A stretch of 64,000 bases of DNA from Cynocephalus volans (GCF_027409185.1 NC_084467.1:17846501-17910500), one strand, 5' to 3'; positions 35,085 to 46,299 are shown, counted from the stretch's first letter. Notes: a model not told the origin generated them from the sequence alone. Program-made: numbers and translations.

Positions 35085-35315
35085 CAGGAAGATTTATCAA
35101 AGTGGGTAAGAGCCACCTGGGTTCAAATACTGGCTCTGACATTAGCTGCCTATGTGGCCCTGGACAGGTGACTCACCTCCCAAAGCCTTGATCTCGTCTT
35201 TACTATTATTAAATGGGTATAATGATAAATGGAATGTTACAGAGCAAGTTGTGAAGACTCAAGGAGATAATGAAAGGAAGGCACGAGGCTTGTGGTCAGT
35301 AAATGTTAGCTCTAC
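35085..35315 (+). repeat. MIR, sense, near full length
   Basis: Reads acctgggttcaaatactggc, attaaatgggtataatgata, tcagtaaatgttagctc. Confidence 0.75.
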
Positions 35316-35329
35316 GGACTGCAGCGTGG

Positions 35330-35480
35330 AATGTGCTAAATGCATGCTCAGCGTTCTTACCTTCCCTTTTTGTAGATGAGGAAACGGGGGTTCAAAGAGA
35401 GCAAATGATTTGCTCTAGGCCACATAGCAATTAAGGGGCTGTCACTGAACACAGGTTATTTGGTGGAGCGTGAGGTGGGA
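35330..35480 (-). repeat. MIR, antisense
   Basis: Reads ctttttgtagatgaggaaac, then atttgctctaggccacatag. Confidence 0.65.
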
Positions 35481-35718
35481 CCTTCGTGGGCTGTGGGGGC
35501 CACATAGAGCTATTTCTGTCCCCTGTCCCAGCAAATTCTGGGCCCAGAGCCTCATATCAGCCTTATAGAGAAAGGATTCTGCCCTGAGGACTTTGCAGGC
35601 CTGACATGGTACTTGTCAGGGTTACACTGGCTCCTTCAGGAAACCAGACTCAAGTTTCCAGTTTCCCCCCTTAAAGGCATAGTCATCTGATTAGCAACAT
35701 TTTAAAGACCTAAGAGTG

Positions 35719-35888
35719 AGGGCCGGCCCATGGCTCACTCGGGAGATTGTGGTGCTGATAACACCAAGGCCACGGGTTCGGATCCCTATATAGGGATGGC
35801 CGGTTAGCTCACTTGGGAGAGCGTAGTGCTGACAACACCAAGTTAGGGGTTAAGATTCCCTTATTGGTCATCTTTTAAAAAAAAAAAA
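35719..35888 (+). mobile_element. t-SINE/CYN dimer (tRNA-Ile-derived, colugo-type)
   Basis: Two head-to-tail tRNA-Ile-like units (35721-35797 and 35798-35870) are followed by an A-rich tail. The first unit has box A (tggctcactcgggag) and box B (gggttcggatccc). The second starts ggccggttagctcac, as tRNA-Ile does. A 15-bp target-site duplication flanks it: aaagacctaagagtg at 35704-35718 and the same with one change at 35889-35903. There is no tRNA-unrelated body. This architecture is known from dermopteran SINEs. Confidence 0.9.
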
Positions 35889-36069
35889 AAAGACCTAAGG
35901 GTGGTCGCTGGCCTTCTTGCACGGCCCGGGCAGGCAATGTAGCTTTGGAAGCCCCACATCTGTATCCCTGGCAACCTGAGCCCTGGGCTGCCCTCCCCAA
36001 CACCCTGCTGTCAGAGCTGTCTGTGGGAGCTCCCTGGAGACCCGGGAGGGATGTGCACAAATGTGAAGA

Positions 36070-36668
36070 GCATCCCTGGTATGCATGTGTATGTACTGGT
36101 CCTGCTAGAAGTGTGTTTGTGTGTCCATATGTGCACACATGTGCCCACTGATCCAGCGTCTGCATGTGTGGTTGGAACATCTCTGGACCTATGAGCACGT
36201 ACGTACATTTCAGGGGTAGGCCGTGCACATGCGCTTGCCTGTGCAGGTCACCCTGGACACTGTTGTGAGTCATTGCTACCCCACATTTTTGTGTTCCTGT
36301 GTCTGCCTGACTTGCCCTAGCACATTTGAGTGTAGGGAGGAGCACACTTTTGTGTGTGCTGGACCAGTCAAGTGCATGGATAGGAACATCTACGCTGCAC
36401 CAAACATGTGTGCATCTATCTGCGTGGGAGGTCTCCATCTGTCTTTGTGTGTGTATGCCACCACTGTGTGAGCACATTCTCGCGTCATATAGGTATATGT
36501 TTGCATGGGTACACACCTAACCACAAGGAGATCAACCAGAGGATATCTGTTCACGTGTACATGTGTATATGGTGTCAAGCCAGATGTACATGCACTTGAA
36601 AATGGGTATTTGTGAGTGCATGTACATGTGTTTTTGCTGGATCAGTTAGTGGACTGCATGTATGTATG

Positions 36669-36669
<1 letters not shown>
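36070..36669. repeat. TG/CATG-rich degenerate repeat leading into (CA)n
   Basis: About 600 bp of alternating purine-pyrimidine words (tatgcatgtgtatgtac, catatgtgcacacatgtgcc, gagcacgtacgtacattt). A longer phrase, like ctggaccagtcaagtgcatg, recurs near 36150, 36360 and 36640. It looks like a decayed minisatellite grown from a dinucleotide tract. Confidence 0.6.

Positions 36670-36722
<53 letters not shown>
36670..36722. repeat. (CA)n microsatellite, about 26 units
   Basis: Uninterrupted CA run at the right edge of the TG-rich block. Confidence 0.98.
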
Positions 36723-36724
<2 letters not shown>

Positions 36725-36989
36725 TTTCTGGGGGCCAGGATGTAAGGGCCATTGATTTTCTGTCTCTTAGAAATTCCCTTTGAGGTCCTCTTCATGTCTT
36801 TTTCATGAACCAAAGTCAGCGGTTCCAACATTCTTAAAGCAATTAGGGCCCGTTTTGCAGGGAGCCTGGCCCACCTACCTCCCCACTGGTTGTGCACGTG
36901 CATATACACGTCCACATAGAAGCTGCTTATCATGCACAGGAAAGCATGGGTGTGGGGGGGCCTTGGAGGGGTGCAGTGGGAGCACTGGT

Positions 36990-37115
36990 CTAGAGTCAGG
37001 CTTCCCATCTAGGGGTTGCCATCTTCTAGCCGTGTGTCCTTGGCCATTTTCCTTCACTTCTGAGCCTGAGGGTCCTCGTCTGCCAAATAGGCACAGGGTG
37101 GTAGTGAATATGTGC
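36990..37115 (+). repeat. MIR, sense, weak
   Basis: Reads ctagccgtgtgtccttggcc, gtcctcgtctgccaaatagg. Confidence 0.5.
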
Positions 37116-37274
37116 ATGGCGAAGCCCCCCACCAGGCTGCAGATGGTCATTCTCCTTGCCTGTCCAGGTGTTGTGTACAAAACACTTGTGTCCTCTTGCT
37201 GCAGGGAGAGATTTGTGTCTGTGCTGGATGGGCCAGCAGAGGAACTTTGGGAGGGGCACACATGTACTGCTCCA

Positions 37275-37465
37275 GCACTTTGCTGGCATCCCTTCATTTC
37301 ATCCTGGCCACCAACCTTTGTGGCAGCTAGGGTTATCACCATTCCACAAAGGAGGAAACTGAGGCCCAGAAAACTACAAGGACTTGCTGAACTTCACAGG
37401 TAGCAGGTGGCAAGCCAGGATTGGGACCAGGTCAGACTGACTCCCGAGCCTTTCCACCACATTCC
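37275..37465 (-). repeat. MIR, antisense
   Basis: Reads aggaggaaactgaggcccag, then tgaacttcacaggtagcagg. Confidence 0.75.
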
Positions 37466-37560
37466 GGGAATGCTTCCTAGAGCAGGTTGAGTAAAAGGCC
37501 AGGCCTTGAAGGATGCCCGGACCCTGCAGGTGGGGATGGCATGCAGGTCCCAGGCACCAT
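37465..37560 (-). repeat. L2 fragment, antisense
   Basis: Contains gggaatgcttcctagagcag then aggccttgaaggatgccc, directly after an antisense MIR. Confidence 0.4.
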
Positions 37561-38454
37561 GTGAGCAGAGGTGCGGAGATGGGAAGGTACCAGCCTAGAG
37601 GAAGAAGGCCCTCAGCCTCTGCTGCTGCTCTGGGCTCTCCCTGCCCCTTCCCCCTCCAGATGGGCAGCCCCTCTCGGGGTGCCCTCCCGCCCCCTCGTGC
37701 TACAGTCTTTGTGGCCCAGGAAGAATGCCTCTCTTTATCTCCCGGACGCCCCTTCCCTTTGATTCTCCTCTCCCCAGCGTTTCTGCTGACCTCTGCGTGT
37801 TGGGAATCCAATTAGAGGAGCGGACGGAGAGAGTGACAGCCATGCTGAATCCCGCCTCGGCCCCTCCAAGCACGCTCAGCCAAGCCGCCACAGCGCGGGG
37901 CCTGCTTGTCATGCTGGGCCCTGCACAGGGCTTTGTGGGGATTAGCTGCCAGGGGGTGGGGCGCTCCACAGATGGGACCAGAAGTGATGCTGGTGAATGT
38001 CACGTCCTGGTGGGCAGTGGACAAGGGGGCTGCTCAGTGCTGAATCCAGCTTGGGGAAGAGGGGAGAGGTCGGGGGGGGAGGGTGCAGGGGCTGGCCTTG
38101 AAAAGAGTGGGCCACCCTGGCCTGTTGGGCATGCTTAGGGGAAACAATGGCCCACTGGGGTTATTTGGCTCTCCATTTGAGGCTTGGAGGGTAGATTTGG
38201 TAGCCAAGCTCAGGTCTGCCTATTTTGCAGCAGGGGGACCAGAGGCACCACTTAGGAGGGGCTTTGGGGGTTGATTTGATTGCAGAGTTGGATATTTCAT
38301 GAAGCTGCATTTGCAAAACACTTTACATGATGGGGGAAACCCCAAAGAATGGAAGGAGAGCAGCCATTGAGAAATGTGTCTAAAGAACCTCCCACCACCA
38401 GCCACCCCTTGGCATGGCCACCAGGCTAAGGCTAAAGACTATGCCCTTCCCCAC

Positions 38455-38575
38455 CCACCACCATGGAAGTTACCCTCCTTGTTTATAGCCAAGGAAACTG
38501 AGGCTCTGACAGGAGAAAAGTCTGGCTCAAGGATACAAGGGCAGTCAGGGGCAGAGCTGGGATTTCTCTTCCCTG
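38455..38575 (-). repeat. MIR, antisense
   Basis: Reads agccaaggaaactgaggctc, ggggcagagctgggatttct. Confidence 0.6.
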
Positions 38576-38764
38576 TCCCCAATCCCCCACCACTCATGTC
38601 ACCCTGACCCCACCCCCAACTCCATGGACCTGCTGAGTAAGGAAAGTCCCTGTGCCTCCTTAAGGAGAGATATGGTGTCCAAGGCAGGGGATAACTGGCT
38701 CTCAGAGAAAGCAGCACCAGGTAAAATATGGCCTGACTCTTAGCCCATGGACCAGCAAATGTCC

Positions 38765-39065
38765 CAGCCCCTCCAGAAATGGCTAGAGCCTACAATATGC
38801 CAGGCCATGTGCTGGGCTGGAACATAGAGGGGGATCCAATGTTGGCCCATCTCCAGGAGTTCACAGTGGAGAAAGACAAGGATATCCTGATGCACAGAGG
38901 ATGGAGTGTGCGAAGGGACACTGAGGACTGTGAGGACCCACAAGAGGAACTAGGAGGTGGGGATAGGACCATATCCAGCCTGAGAGTCCCAGAGGGTTTC
39001 CTGCAGGAAGGGGCATCTGAGCTGAGACCTAAAGAACAAACAGAAATAGCCTGAAGAGGCCCTAG
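38765..39065 (-). repeat. L2 fragment, antisense
   Basis: Contains agcctacaatatgccaggcc, cccatctccaggagttcaca, gtttcctgcaggaaggggc and gagctgagacctaaagaac. Confidence 0.5.
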
Positions 39066-39324
39066 ATATTCTAGGCCTGAGAGGCAGGGCAGGTGGGGGG
39101 CTTCTTCGGGCAGGGCACCTGCCCACCCCCACCCCCATGCTCATTCCACAGCTGCCACGGCTGGGCAGGGCTGACTCACCTTCCACCCCAGTCCTCCAGT
39201 GGGGCTGCATAGCTGTGGCTGCCTCTTGGGCCTGGCAGAGTTGGCAGCCTCTGGATGCTCAGGATCTTCAGCAAGAACCGTGGTGAGAGATAGTGGCTAT
39301 GAGGTCACAGTATCTGCGAGCAAG

Positions 39325-39520
39325 CCATTAGAGACCTGGCATTTCTCCAGCAGTACTAGGCACTTTGCATACACTAACCCCAGGAGGCAGGAATCACCAC
39401 CCCATTTTACAAGTGAGAAAATGGTTTCCTAGAGGCAAAAGGGCTTGTCCAGACTCACAGAACATGTTAGTTTAGGGCACCAGCATTTAAACTCAGGTCG
39501 CCATTAGACCTTTCCCACCA
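39325..39520 (-). repeat. MIR, antisense
   Basis: Reads aggcactttgcatacactaa, cccattttacaagtgagaaa, catttaaactcaggtcgcc. Confidence 0.7.
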
Positions 39521-39599
39521 CCCAGGCTGCCAGAACTAGTGTGGATATGAGTTTATTGGGTTGGTTGGTTTGGTCCTCCTTCCCCAGCATGGTGCCTAG

Positions 39600-39700
39600 A
39601 ACATAGTAGGTACCCAGTAGGTGGGTGGTGAGTGGGTAGGTGGATGGATAGATGGTTGGTTGACTGGATGGGTGGATGGATGGATAGAGAAAACCAATCA
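39600..39700. repeat. TGGA/GGTT-type satellite
   Basis: Variants such as ggtaggtggatggatagatg and ggatgggtggatggatggat follow an L2/MIR-like tail (agaacatagtaggtacccag). Confidence 0.8.
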
Positions 39701-39929
39701 ATCAGTCAACCAATTCTTCCTTACCTGGTGCCTTTTAAAAAAAAATGACTAATCTGCACCACTCCCCTCCCGCATAGTGCCAGTGAAGGTTGTATTACAT
39801 ATGAATTATTATTTCAGCTCAGTTCTTGTGAATACAAAATGCGAAAGGTGTGCAGACCCGAGAGAGCAAGAAAAGACACCCCCATCTACCTCCCACACAC
39901 CCCTGTCTGCTGGGCCTGAAAGCACACAC

Positions 39930-40450
39930 TCACACCCACTCACGCTCGGAAACGCGCACCCCGGGTCACCTACACGCACACGTTCTCGCCCACCCCTCAC
40001 AGCTGGTGCCTGCAGCTAGGACAGCAGCTCACAGGCCAGCCCTCCAGGGGCTGCTCCCCCTCTCCCTCATCTCTCCACCTCTGCAGCCCCAGCCCCACCC
40101 TGCTCAGAGTTAGGGCCCTTCTAGGCGAGGCCTCTCCAGGGCCTGCTCTTCCCGCCCACACCCCTCTGCTCGCTCTGAACTTGACCGCTCCTCCCCTTCC
40201 CGCCGGCCTCTTGCCTCCCGCTCCTTCCTCCTTTTGCACCCCTGTCGCGTCTGGCTGCGGATCTGTCCTCCCCCTCCCTCTCCTCCTCTTCAAGCTGCCC
40301 GGCTCCTCTCACCGTCTGTCCTCAGTCTCTTTGTCCTGCTTCCTCTTTCTGTTCCTTTTTCTTTCCCCACCACATCTCCCAGTCTCTCTCCCCCTCCCGC
40401 TCCCTCCCTCTCTAGCCCCGTCTCCATCTTCCACCCTCAGTGCTTAAGGG
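39930..40450. promoter_or_regulatory. CpG-containing, then polypyrimidine-rich block
   Basis: 39940-40000 is CpG-rich (cacgctcggaaacgcgcacc, cacgttctcgccc). 40180-40440 is almost purely C/T on the + strand with interspersed CG (cccgccggcctc, ctgtcgcgtctgg). It could be an alternative promoter or a triplex-prone tract; no start signal is identifiable. Confidence 0.25.
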
Positions 40451-40764
40451 GACCCCTTGCAGAGCCCGGTCACGCCAGGGTCCTGGCTGAGTTGTGGGCC
40501 AGAGAGTGAAGCCTCTCTCCTCAACCCAGACACTCAGAGGTCAAGCTGGGGTCAGCCAGAAAGCAGCCCCCACCCTGCCCCCGAGGGAGGGGCATGGATG
40601 GAGGCACACACTCCAAGGTGGCACCTCAGTCACACCTGCAAACCCGTGGAATCAGCTGGCCAGTCTGGGCACGCTCTCCTTATTGGCCAGTTTATTTGTT
40701 GTACACATGTTTACCAAGCAGCCCATCCCTGTGCCCAGCCCCGGGGTCAGCCTGGGGAGAACGC

Positions 40765-40975
40765 AAGCACAGGCTTTGGATTCACACAACCCTGGTTCAA
40801 GTTCCCTCCGTGCCCTGAGCAAGTGCCTCTACCTCTCTGAGTCTCAGTTTTCTCATCTGTGAAATGGGGACAGGAGAGGCAGCCTGGAAAGGCTCCATGT
40901 GAGGCTCAGATGAGCTAAAGCAGGCAAAGCACCCACCTTTCTGCCTGACACATAGCGGGTGCCCAGGGGTTGCCT
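40765..40975 (+). repeat. MIR, sense, near full length
   Basis: Reads caagcacaggctttggattc, gagtctcagttttctcatct, gacacatagcgggtgccca. Confidence 0.85.
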
Positions 40976-42139
40976 TGCAAGACCAAAGAGGAGATGCGGC
41001 TCTGCCCTCAGTGGACTCACAGCCAGGGAGAGGGCAGGTGAGCAGAGAATCCACCGTCAGGCTCTGGGGGACACACTGGTAGAGCGATGATCAGAGGCCA
41101 TTTACTCCTGAGGTCAGTAAGGGCAGACTGAGGGGCCGGATCAGGGGCCACAGGGAAAGCAGCCCACGGAGGCTTTGGAGGACCTCTGTCCTGCGTGATG
41201 CTGGGGCTAGGGGAATCTAGCCTGAGGCCTGGCCAGCTTAGAGTTTGTCAATCAAGGGGTCTCAAGCACTCCTGTCTCCTTCCCACCACCCTCCAAGGCT
41301 AGACTCCTGCAGGTATGGAATGGGTCACATCTGGATTCCACATCATCCTCCTGTCACCACTGTGCCCCTTGCTAGCCACAGGGGGCCCAGCCCATTGGTT
41401 CCAAAGGGGCTTCAGGAAGTGGACTCTGAAGGTACGGAGTGCTGCCCTGGTTGGCATGCCCCCGTTTGTGTGTCCTTGAGGCACAACCAGCCTCCCTGAG
41501 CCTCAGTTTCCTCATCAGGGCCCTTGAACAGATTAAACAGGGGTTGCCTGCCCAGAGTGGGAGTGGGCCGAATGTCTTCCAACCTCCCGTGTGCTCCCCA
41601 CAGTGCACATTCCACACCTGCCCCTCCCCTCACGGCCTGACCTGGGCCTTCCCTTTCAGGAGCTGACCTCCCCTCCCACTGCTTGAGGAGTCTGATCCCA
41701 GGACGTTCTCACCCTCTGCCCCCTCCCTCCATCTTTGTAACCACCCAGCCCAGCCAGCTGGGCTGGAAGGGATCAGAGCTGTGAGCAGCCCCCTTCTCCT
41801 CCGCCCACCCAGAACCCAGGACCCAGCAAGCCTTCGAGTGTGTAGGGAGGGGCAGAGGGTGTGATTTTATGGGGTGGGGGTGAGAATCCGGCAGGTGCAC
41901 ATGTGTTTGTGAGAGAGAGCTCACTCGCGCATATGTGCCTACTGGGGGGCTGCAGATGTGTCTGAGGGTGGGCCTGGTGAAAGAGAAGACAAAGGAGTGG
42001 GGTGAGTCAAAGAAGCCACCGAGGGTGGGAGGCTGAGCCCATTTGTATGCAGCAGGGAGCAGGAGCCCAGCAAGGCAGGAGTCTCATTCTCTGGGTGCTA
42101 GAAGGAGAGCTGAGACCATCTATGCCGGCAGAGCCCCCC

Positions 42140-42240
42140 ATCACTCCAGCCTGTCCAGCTCTAATGGTACAGGTGGGGAAACTGAGGCTGGGAAGTCACA
42201 TAGCAAGCGACTGGCAGAGCTGGGGTAGGAACCCAGCCAG
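42140..42240 (-). repeat. MIR, antisense fragment
   Basis: Reads gtggggaaactgaggctggg, then acatagcaagcgactggcag. Confidence 0.65.
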
Positions 42241-42314
42241 CCTCCTTAGACCAGGGTTCTTCCCATCAATTGAGTACCTTTGGGAACTCAAACTGGTACA
42301 AATGTGGATAAATG

Positions 42315-42535
42315 AAGGAATCAGTAATGACCATTGATGTTTGTAAAGTGCACTTGTGCAAACATTTGATGATAACTCAATAATCCTCACACAACCTATA
42401 AAGTAGGTGCCCCCCCTCCCCTTTTACAGGTAGAAAAACTGAGGCAAAGAGAGGTGGAGTAACTTGCTCAAGATCATACAACTAGTATACTGCAGAGCCC
42501 GGATTCAAACCCAAGCCAGCTGGTCCCAGAGTCTG
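42315..42535 (-). repeat. MIR, antisense, near full length
   Basis: Reads ataatcctcacacaacctat, ccttttacaggtagaaaaac, attcaaacccaagccagctg. Confidence 0.85.
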
Positions 42536-42675
42536 TGCTTGCTGTACCTCTTAGAATGTAAAGTCCTTGAACCTCAGGGACTGTCACATCTCTGTAGCCC
42601 CTGTTCTAAGCACTGGCCAACCACATAGCAGTTGCTCAGCGATGCTTGCTGAGTGAATGAATGAATGAATGAGAG
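42535..42675 (+). repeat. L2 3' terminus, sense
   Basis: Reads agaatgtaaagtccttgaac then agggactgtcacatctctg and ends in GAATGA repeats (gagtgaatgaatgaatgaat). Confidence 0.6.
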
Positions 42676-42924
42676 TGGGGCTTCACCACAACGCTATCTT
42701 CCCAGGCCTCAGGAACCCAGCTCTCTTAGCACAGTCCTACTGCGTGTGCTTGGCCCCTGCTGCCCTGTCCCCACCCCCACCAGGCAGGTGTTGGCTGTGC
42801 CTGGCCCCACAGGGCCAGGCCCCACAGGGACAAAGCCGAGGGCGCGCCTGGGCGGCCCAGACCCTGCGCAGGCTGAAGCTGCTAACAGGCTGGAAATCTC
42901 TTTTGTCAAAGCCTGTGCTGCCTC

Positions 42925-43125
42925 CAACCTCCTTTAATTAAAGACAATTAGTGCTTTCAGCCCCTCTGCACAGCTCAGCTCCCCTGTTTGCAAACACACA
43001 GCTGCAGGAGCTTTGTGCCCCCCCCCCGCCACCGCCCCCCAGCCCCGCTTCCCCAGAGACACACAGAGGTGCCTTTATTATCAGCGCTCCGGCTGCAGCA
43101 CCAAGAGTCAGGCGCCTCTGCTTAA
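42925..43125. promoter_or_regulatory. Candidate intronic enhancer with a TTAATTAA palindrome
   Basis: The 12-bp palindrome ctttaattaaag (42932-42943) is followed by acaattagtgctttcagc, several gcagctc/cacagctg words and a C-rich run with a second tttattatc block. No repeat family recognised. Confidence 0.3.
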
Positions 43126-43439
43126 AGGAAGGATGGGAATGCTTCCCAGCCGGGCGAGGAAGCGGGAAGGGCTGAGGACCCTGGGGGGCCTGGCACATGT
43201 AGGCTAGGAGTCCCACTAGTTGAGGAACAGCCTGTGGGTGCCAAGTACAGCCGGGGCATCTTCAAGGGACCTGCCCCCTTCCTTTCTACCCTTCCATCTC
43301 CTCTGCTTCTCTGGGCCTTTCTTCCTGGAATTTAGGCTGTCTGTGTGTTTTCTCCTGGGACCTCGTATCTGACCTGGGCACTGCAGAGCACAGATACTGG
43401 CCCTGAGTACTACCTTAGGGAAGAAGGAAAAGGGCAAAA

Positions 43440-43640
43440 TGGCTTTTATTGAGTACCTGCTGTATGCTAGAGCCGTTACTAGACTCTGACTCTATACAAT
43501 ATAATTCTGAAGTATCCCCATTTTATAGACAGAGATACCAGGGCTCAGAATGGCTTGGTAACTTGGCCAAGCATGAGTAGGAAGGGGCAGAACCAGCATT
43601 TAAGATCAGGCCTTCTGACTTGAGCATACTACTTGTACCT
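43440..43640 (-). repeat. MIR, antisense
   Basis: Reads cttttattgagtacctgctg, ccccattttatagacagaga. Confidence 0.75.
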
Positions 43641-43694
43641 AAGCATATGAGGAGCCCAGTTTCCTAGAGCTCATCAGGTCATCTGGTCCAGCTC

Positions 43695-44040
43695 CCTGCT
43701 GGACCCCCTGAGTCTACCATGTGCCAGGCAATCTCTGGCCTCTGGGTGTTGGAGAAGGCATGGCCACTGCCATACCCTCCAGAAGCTCCCAGTCAAAGGG
43801 AAGATGCCACCAACAAAACCATACACAGTGGCATGGCCCTGCAATAGTGGAGGACTCTGCAGAATTCTCTAGCAGCACAGAGGAGGGAGTGACTGTTTGC
43901 AGGGAGAGGTGGGAATATTTGAGCTGTTTCTCAAGGCATGAATAGTTCTCAAAAAAGAGGACGGTGGAGCAAGAGTGTTCTAGCCAAAAGCCAGGGTGTA
44001 AAAGAATAGCAAACTCCAGGAAAGGTGAGCAGTTCAGAAA
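43695..44040 (-). repeat. L2 fragment, antisense
   Basis: Contains accatgtgccaggcaatctc, ccctccagaagctcccagtc and gtgttctagccaaaagcc. Confidence 0.45.
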
Positions 44041-44164
44041 GGAAAGGTCACTGTGCTCATTGTGGATGAGAGGACGGGCCCAGGTGCGCTGAAGTCACAC
44101 AGCAAGCTGTAGTGGAGCCTGGCCTCCTGAGCACAGCACCGCACCCACTCCCCTGTCAGCTCTA

Positions 44165-44260
44165 GTGGGAAATCAGGACTGTTTTTGCTCACCTTTGTGT
44201 CCCAGGGCCTAGCCTGGCACAGAGAAGGAGCTCAGTAAGTGTCTGCTGAGTAATTGAAGT
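44165..44260 (+). repeat. L2 3' terminus, sense
   Basis: Reads ctttgtgtcccagggcctag then cctggcacagagaaggagc and agtaagtgtctgctgag. Confidence 0.5.
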
Positions 44261-44489
44261 GTCCCAGTGATGGCAGGCAAGAGCCCACAGCCTCACTCTC
44301 TACCTTCCTAGGCCCAGCGCAGACATCACAAACCCATCAGGACACTCTTCCACCAGTCCCAAGGGCCATGGACAGACTCCTTGGATCTTGTGTATGCGGT
44401 GAAACCTGCATGTCACTGCATAGTCCAGTCCATAGCTCACATTTTGCAGATGAGACCCTCCAAATAAGATCCTTCCAGATGGGGAGGAA

Positions 44490-44770
44490 GAGATAATAAT
44501 AATAATAGCTTAGGATTTAGCAAGCGACTTCTACATACCAGGCACAGCTCTGAGCTCTGAATGTTTATTTAATTCCCACAACACTCATGACATGGGTGTT
44601 ATTCTTCCTCTTCTCATTTTACAGGTGGGGAAGCTGAGGCACAAAAAAGTTAAGCAACTTCCCCAAGAACACACATCAGTAAGTTTCAGGGCCAGGATTC
44701 AGACCCAAGGAACCTTGCTCCAGAGTCATGCCGTCAACTGCTACACTGTACTGCCTCTCCTCTATTGGTG
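44490..44770 (-). repeat. MIR, antisense, near full length, with a (TAA)n lead
   Basis: Reads gataataataataatagctt, tttaattcccacaacactca, attttacaggtggggaagct, ctgctacactgtactgcctc. Confidence 0.85.
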
Positions 44771-45359
44771 CGGGACCTTATGGCCCCCAGAGCTGACCAC
44801 ACTGAGGGTCGGCGTATGTCTGCCTTGCTATGAGGCCGTGGCTTCCTCCCACCCCAGTGGGGACCAGAAAGCTGAGTCAGAGGCGGCGGGGCCGGGCCAG
44901 GCCTGGGATCCATCTGCCTTTCGGCAGCTCTGGGCCCATTTCCTCCAGCCTGGACAGCTTCCCAGAGGTGCCTCTGCAGACCCTTTCAAGTCCCCTGGCA
45001 CCCCAAGCCCCACTTCCTGTGACCCCTGCCCCTGGCCTGACCCGCTCCACTCAATTTCCCAAGATGAGTTGCAGAAGCTGCAGGATCTGTGTGCAGAGAT
45101 GGGAAAATTAACGAGCTGCTCCCTGGCAATTGGCAGTTTCCAGGCACCAGCTGGCCTGGAGTATTTACTCGGCACCCTCAGAGCAAGACAATTAAGTGGA
45201 GCTTAGGCTGGGGTGCAGAGATGTCTACAGATCAGATGGTAACCCTCCTAAGATGTTTTTCCAAGGGATCAGTGCCTGAGAACAAGTTTCCAGAGAACTA
45301 CAGTCTTTATTCATTGTGATTAATATATGATACATTTATATACATAACGTGATTTTATT

Positions 45360-45550
45360 TTCATTCATTTATTTAGTATTTACTATGTGCCCGACTCCTT
45401 ACCTTGTTGAATCCTCACCATCTCTCTGCAAGGTAGACATAACTATTCCCATTTTACAGATGAGAAAACTTATTTCCCAGCAAGATTAGGAGGCATCTCC
45501 CAGGTCACACAGGGCAGCCGGGATTTAAACTCAGGACTTCTTGCCATAGA
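45360..45550 (-). repeat. MIR, antisense
   Basis: Reads tagtatttactatgtgcccg, cccattttacagatgagaaa, ggatttaaactcaggacttc. Confidence 0.8.
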
Positions 45551-45559
45551 ACGGGCCTC

Positions 45560-45960
45560 CTTCCTAGACTTTGAGTGTATGTCGCACTGTGTTAGGCACC
45601 AGGGCTGAGTCAGTAGCAAGAGAAGACCCAGGGTATGCTGTGCACCTGCTCTGTACCAGGCACAGAGAAGAATAAGAGTATGAGACCCTTCCCCTGCCCT
45701 GAAAAGTATCATGTTAAAGATGTATGCTACACGGTATGTGAACCCAAGAAGGTCTAGCCAGCTTGAATTGCTTCTAGAGTTGGGGTAGGGCTTTACTTAG
45801 GAAACAAACCTAGTGCTGGGCTTTGAAGGCTGAATAGGAGTCTGCAAGGTAAAAGATGGGTCAAAAGTCATCACAGGCAGAGAATTCAGTGTGGACCCCA
45901 CAATGCTTTGGGTGCCAGAGAAGTGCCCTGAGTTCAGTCTGACTGAATGTTTGGTAAGAT
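45560..45960 (-). repeat. L2 fragment, antisense
   Basis: Contains gtcgcactgtgttaggcacc, gagaagaataagagtatgag, a gctgggctttgaaggctg block and aagtcatcacaggcagag. Confidence 0.4.
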
Positions 45961-46299
45961 CATTGGGGTTGGGGGGCTAAGAGGGTTGCACTGGGCAGCT
46001 CTTGTGCTGGAGACCTCGGTACCAGCCAAGGAGGCATGGGAGATGGGAGCAGGAGCCTCTTGCTGCCAACATGATCCTACAGCTAGAAGGGGCTGCTCAA
46101 TACCACACAGCAGGAGCACTGGGCCAGGCCAGGGCTCCCCCAGACCTCTGGTTCTTTCTCCTGTTTCCTGGGCCTCATGGTGGCCAGGGGTGTTCGGGGG
46201 AAGTGTGTGGAAAGCTGATTGAGGAAGGGTCACCTCCTCATGCCATCCTCAGGAGCTTCAAAGCCACCTGTCTGCCACACTCCCACAAAACGGGCCATT

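Noticed and set aside
35721..35870. Functional tRNA-Ile genes
   Set aside because: The units have the tRNA-like A and B boxes but also an A tail and target duplications, and the arms do not fold fully. They are SINE units, not tRNA genes.
35875..36516. 213-codon minus-strand open frame rich in His, Thr and Cys
   Set aside because: It overlaps the TG/CATG-rich degenerate repeat, which keeps frames open.
43700..43740. Intronic microRNA hairpin resembling one annotated in human EPHB2
   Set aside because: Only a short ggaccccctg-like word matches. No stable hairpin with the expected arms was seen by eye.
44592..45206. 204-codon open frame
   Set aside because: Its first third is an antisense MIR and the rest is unique GC-rich intron. 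No domain or codon-use signal was found.
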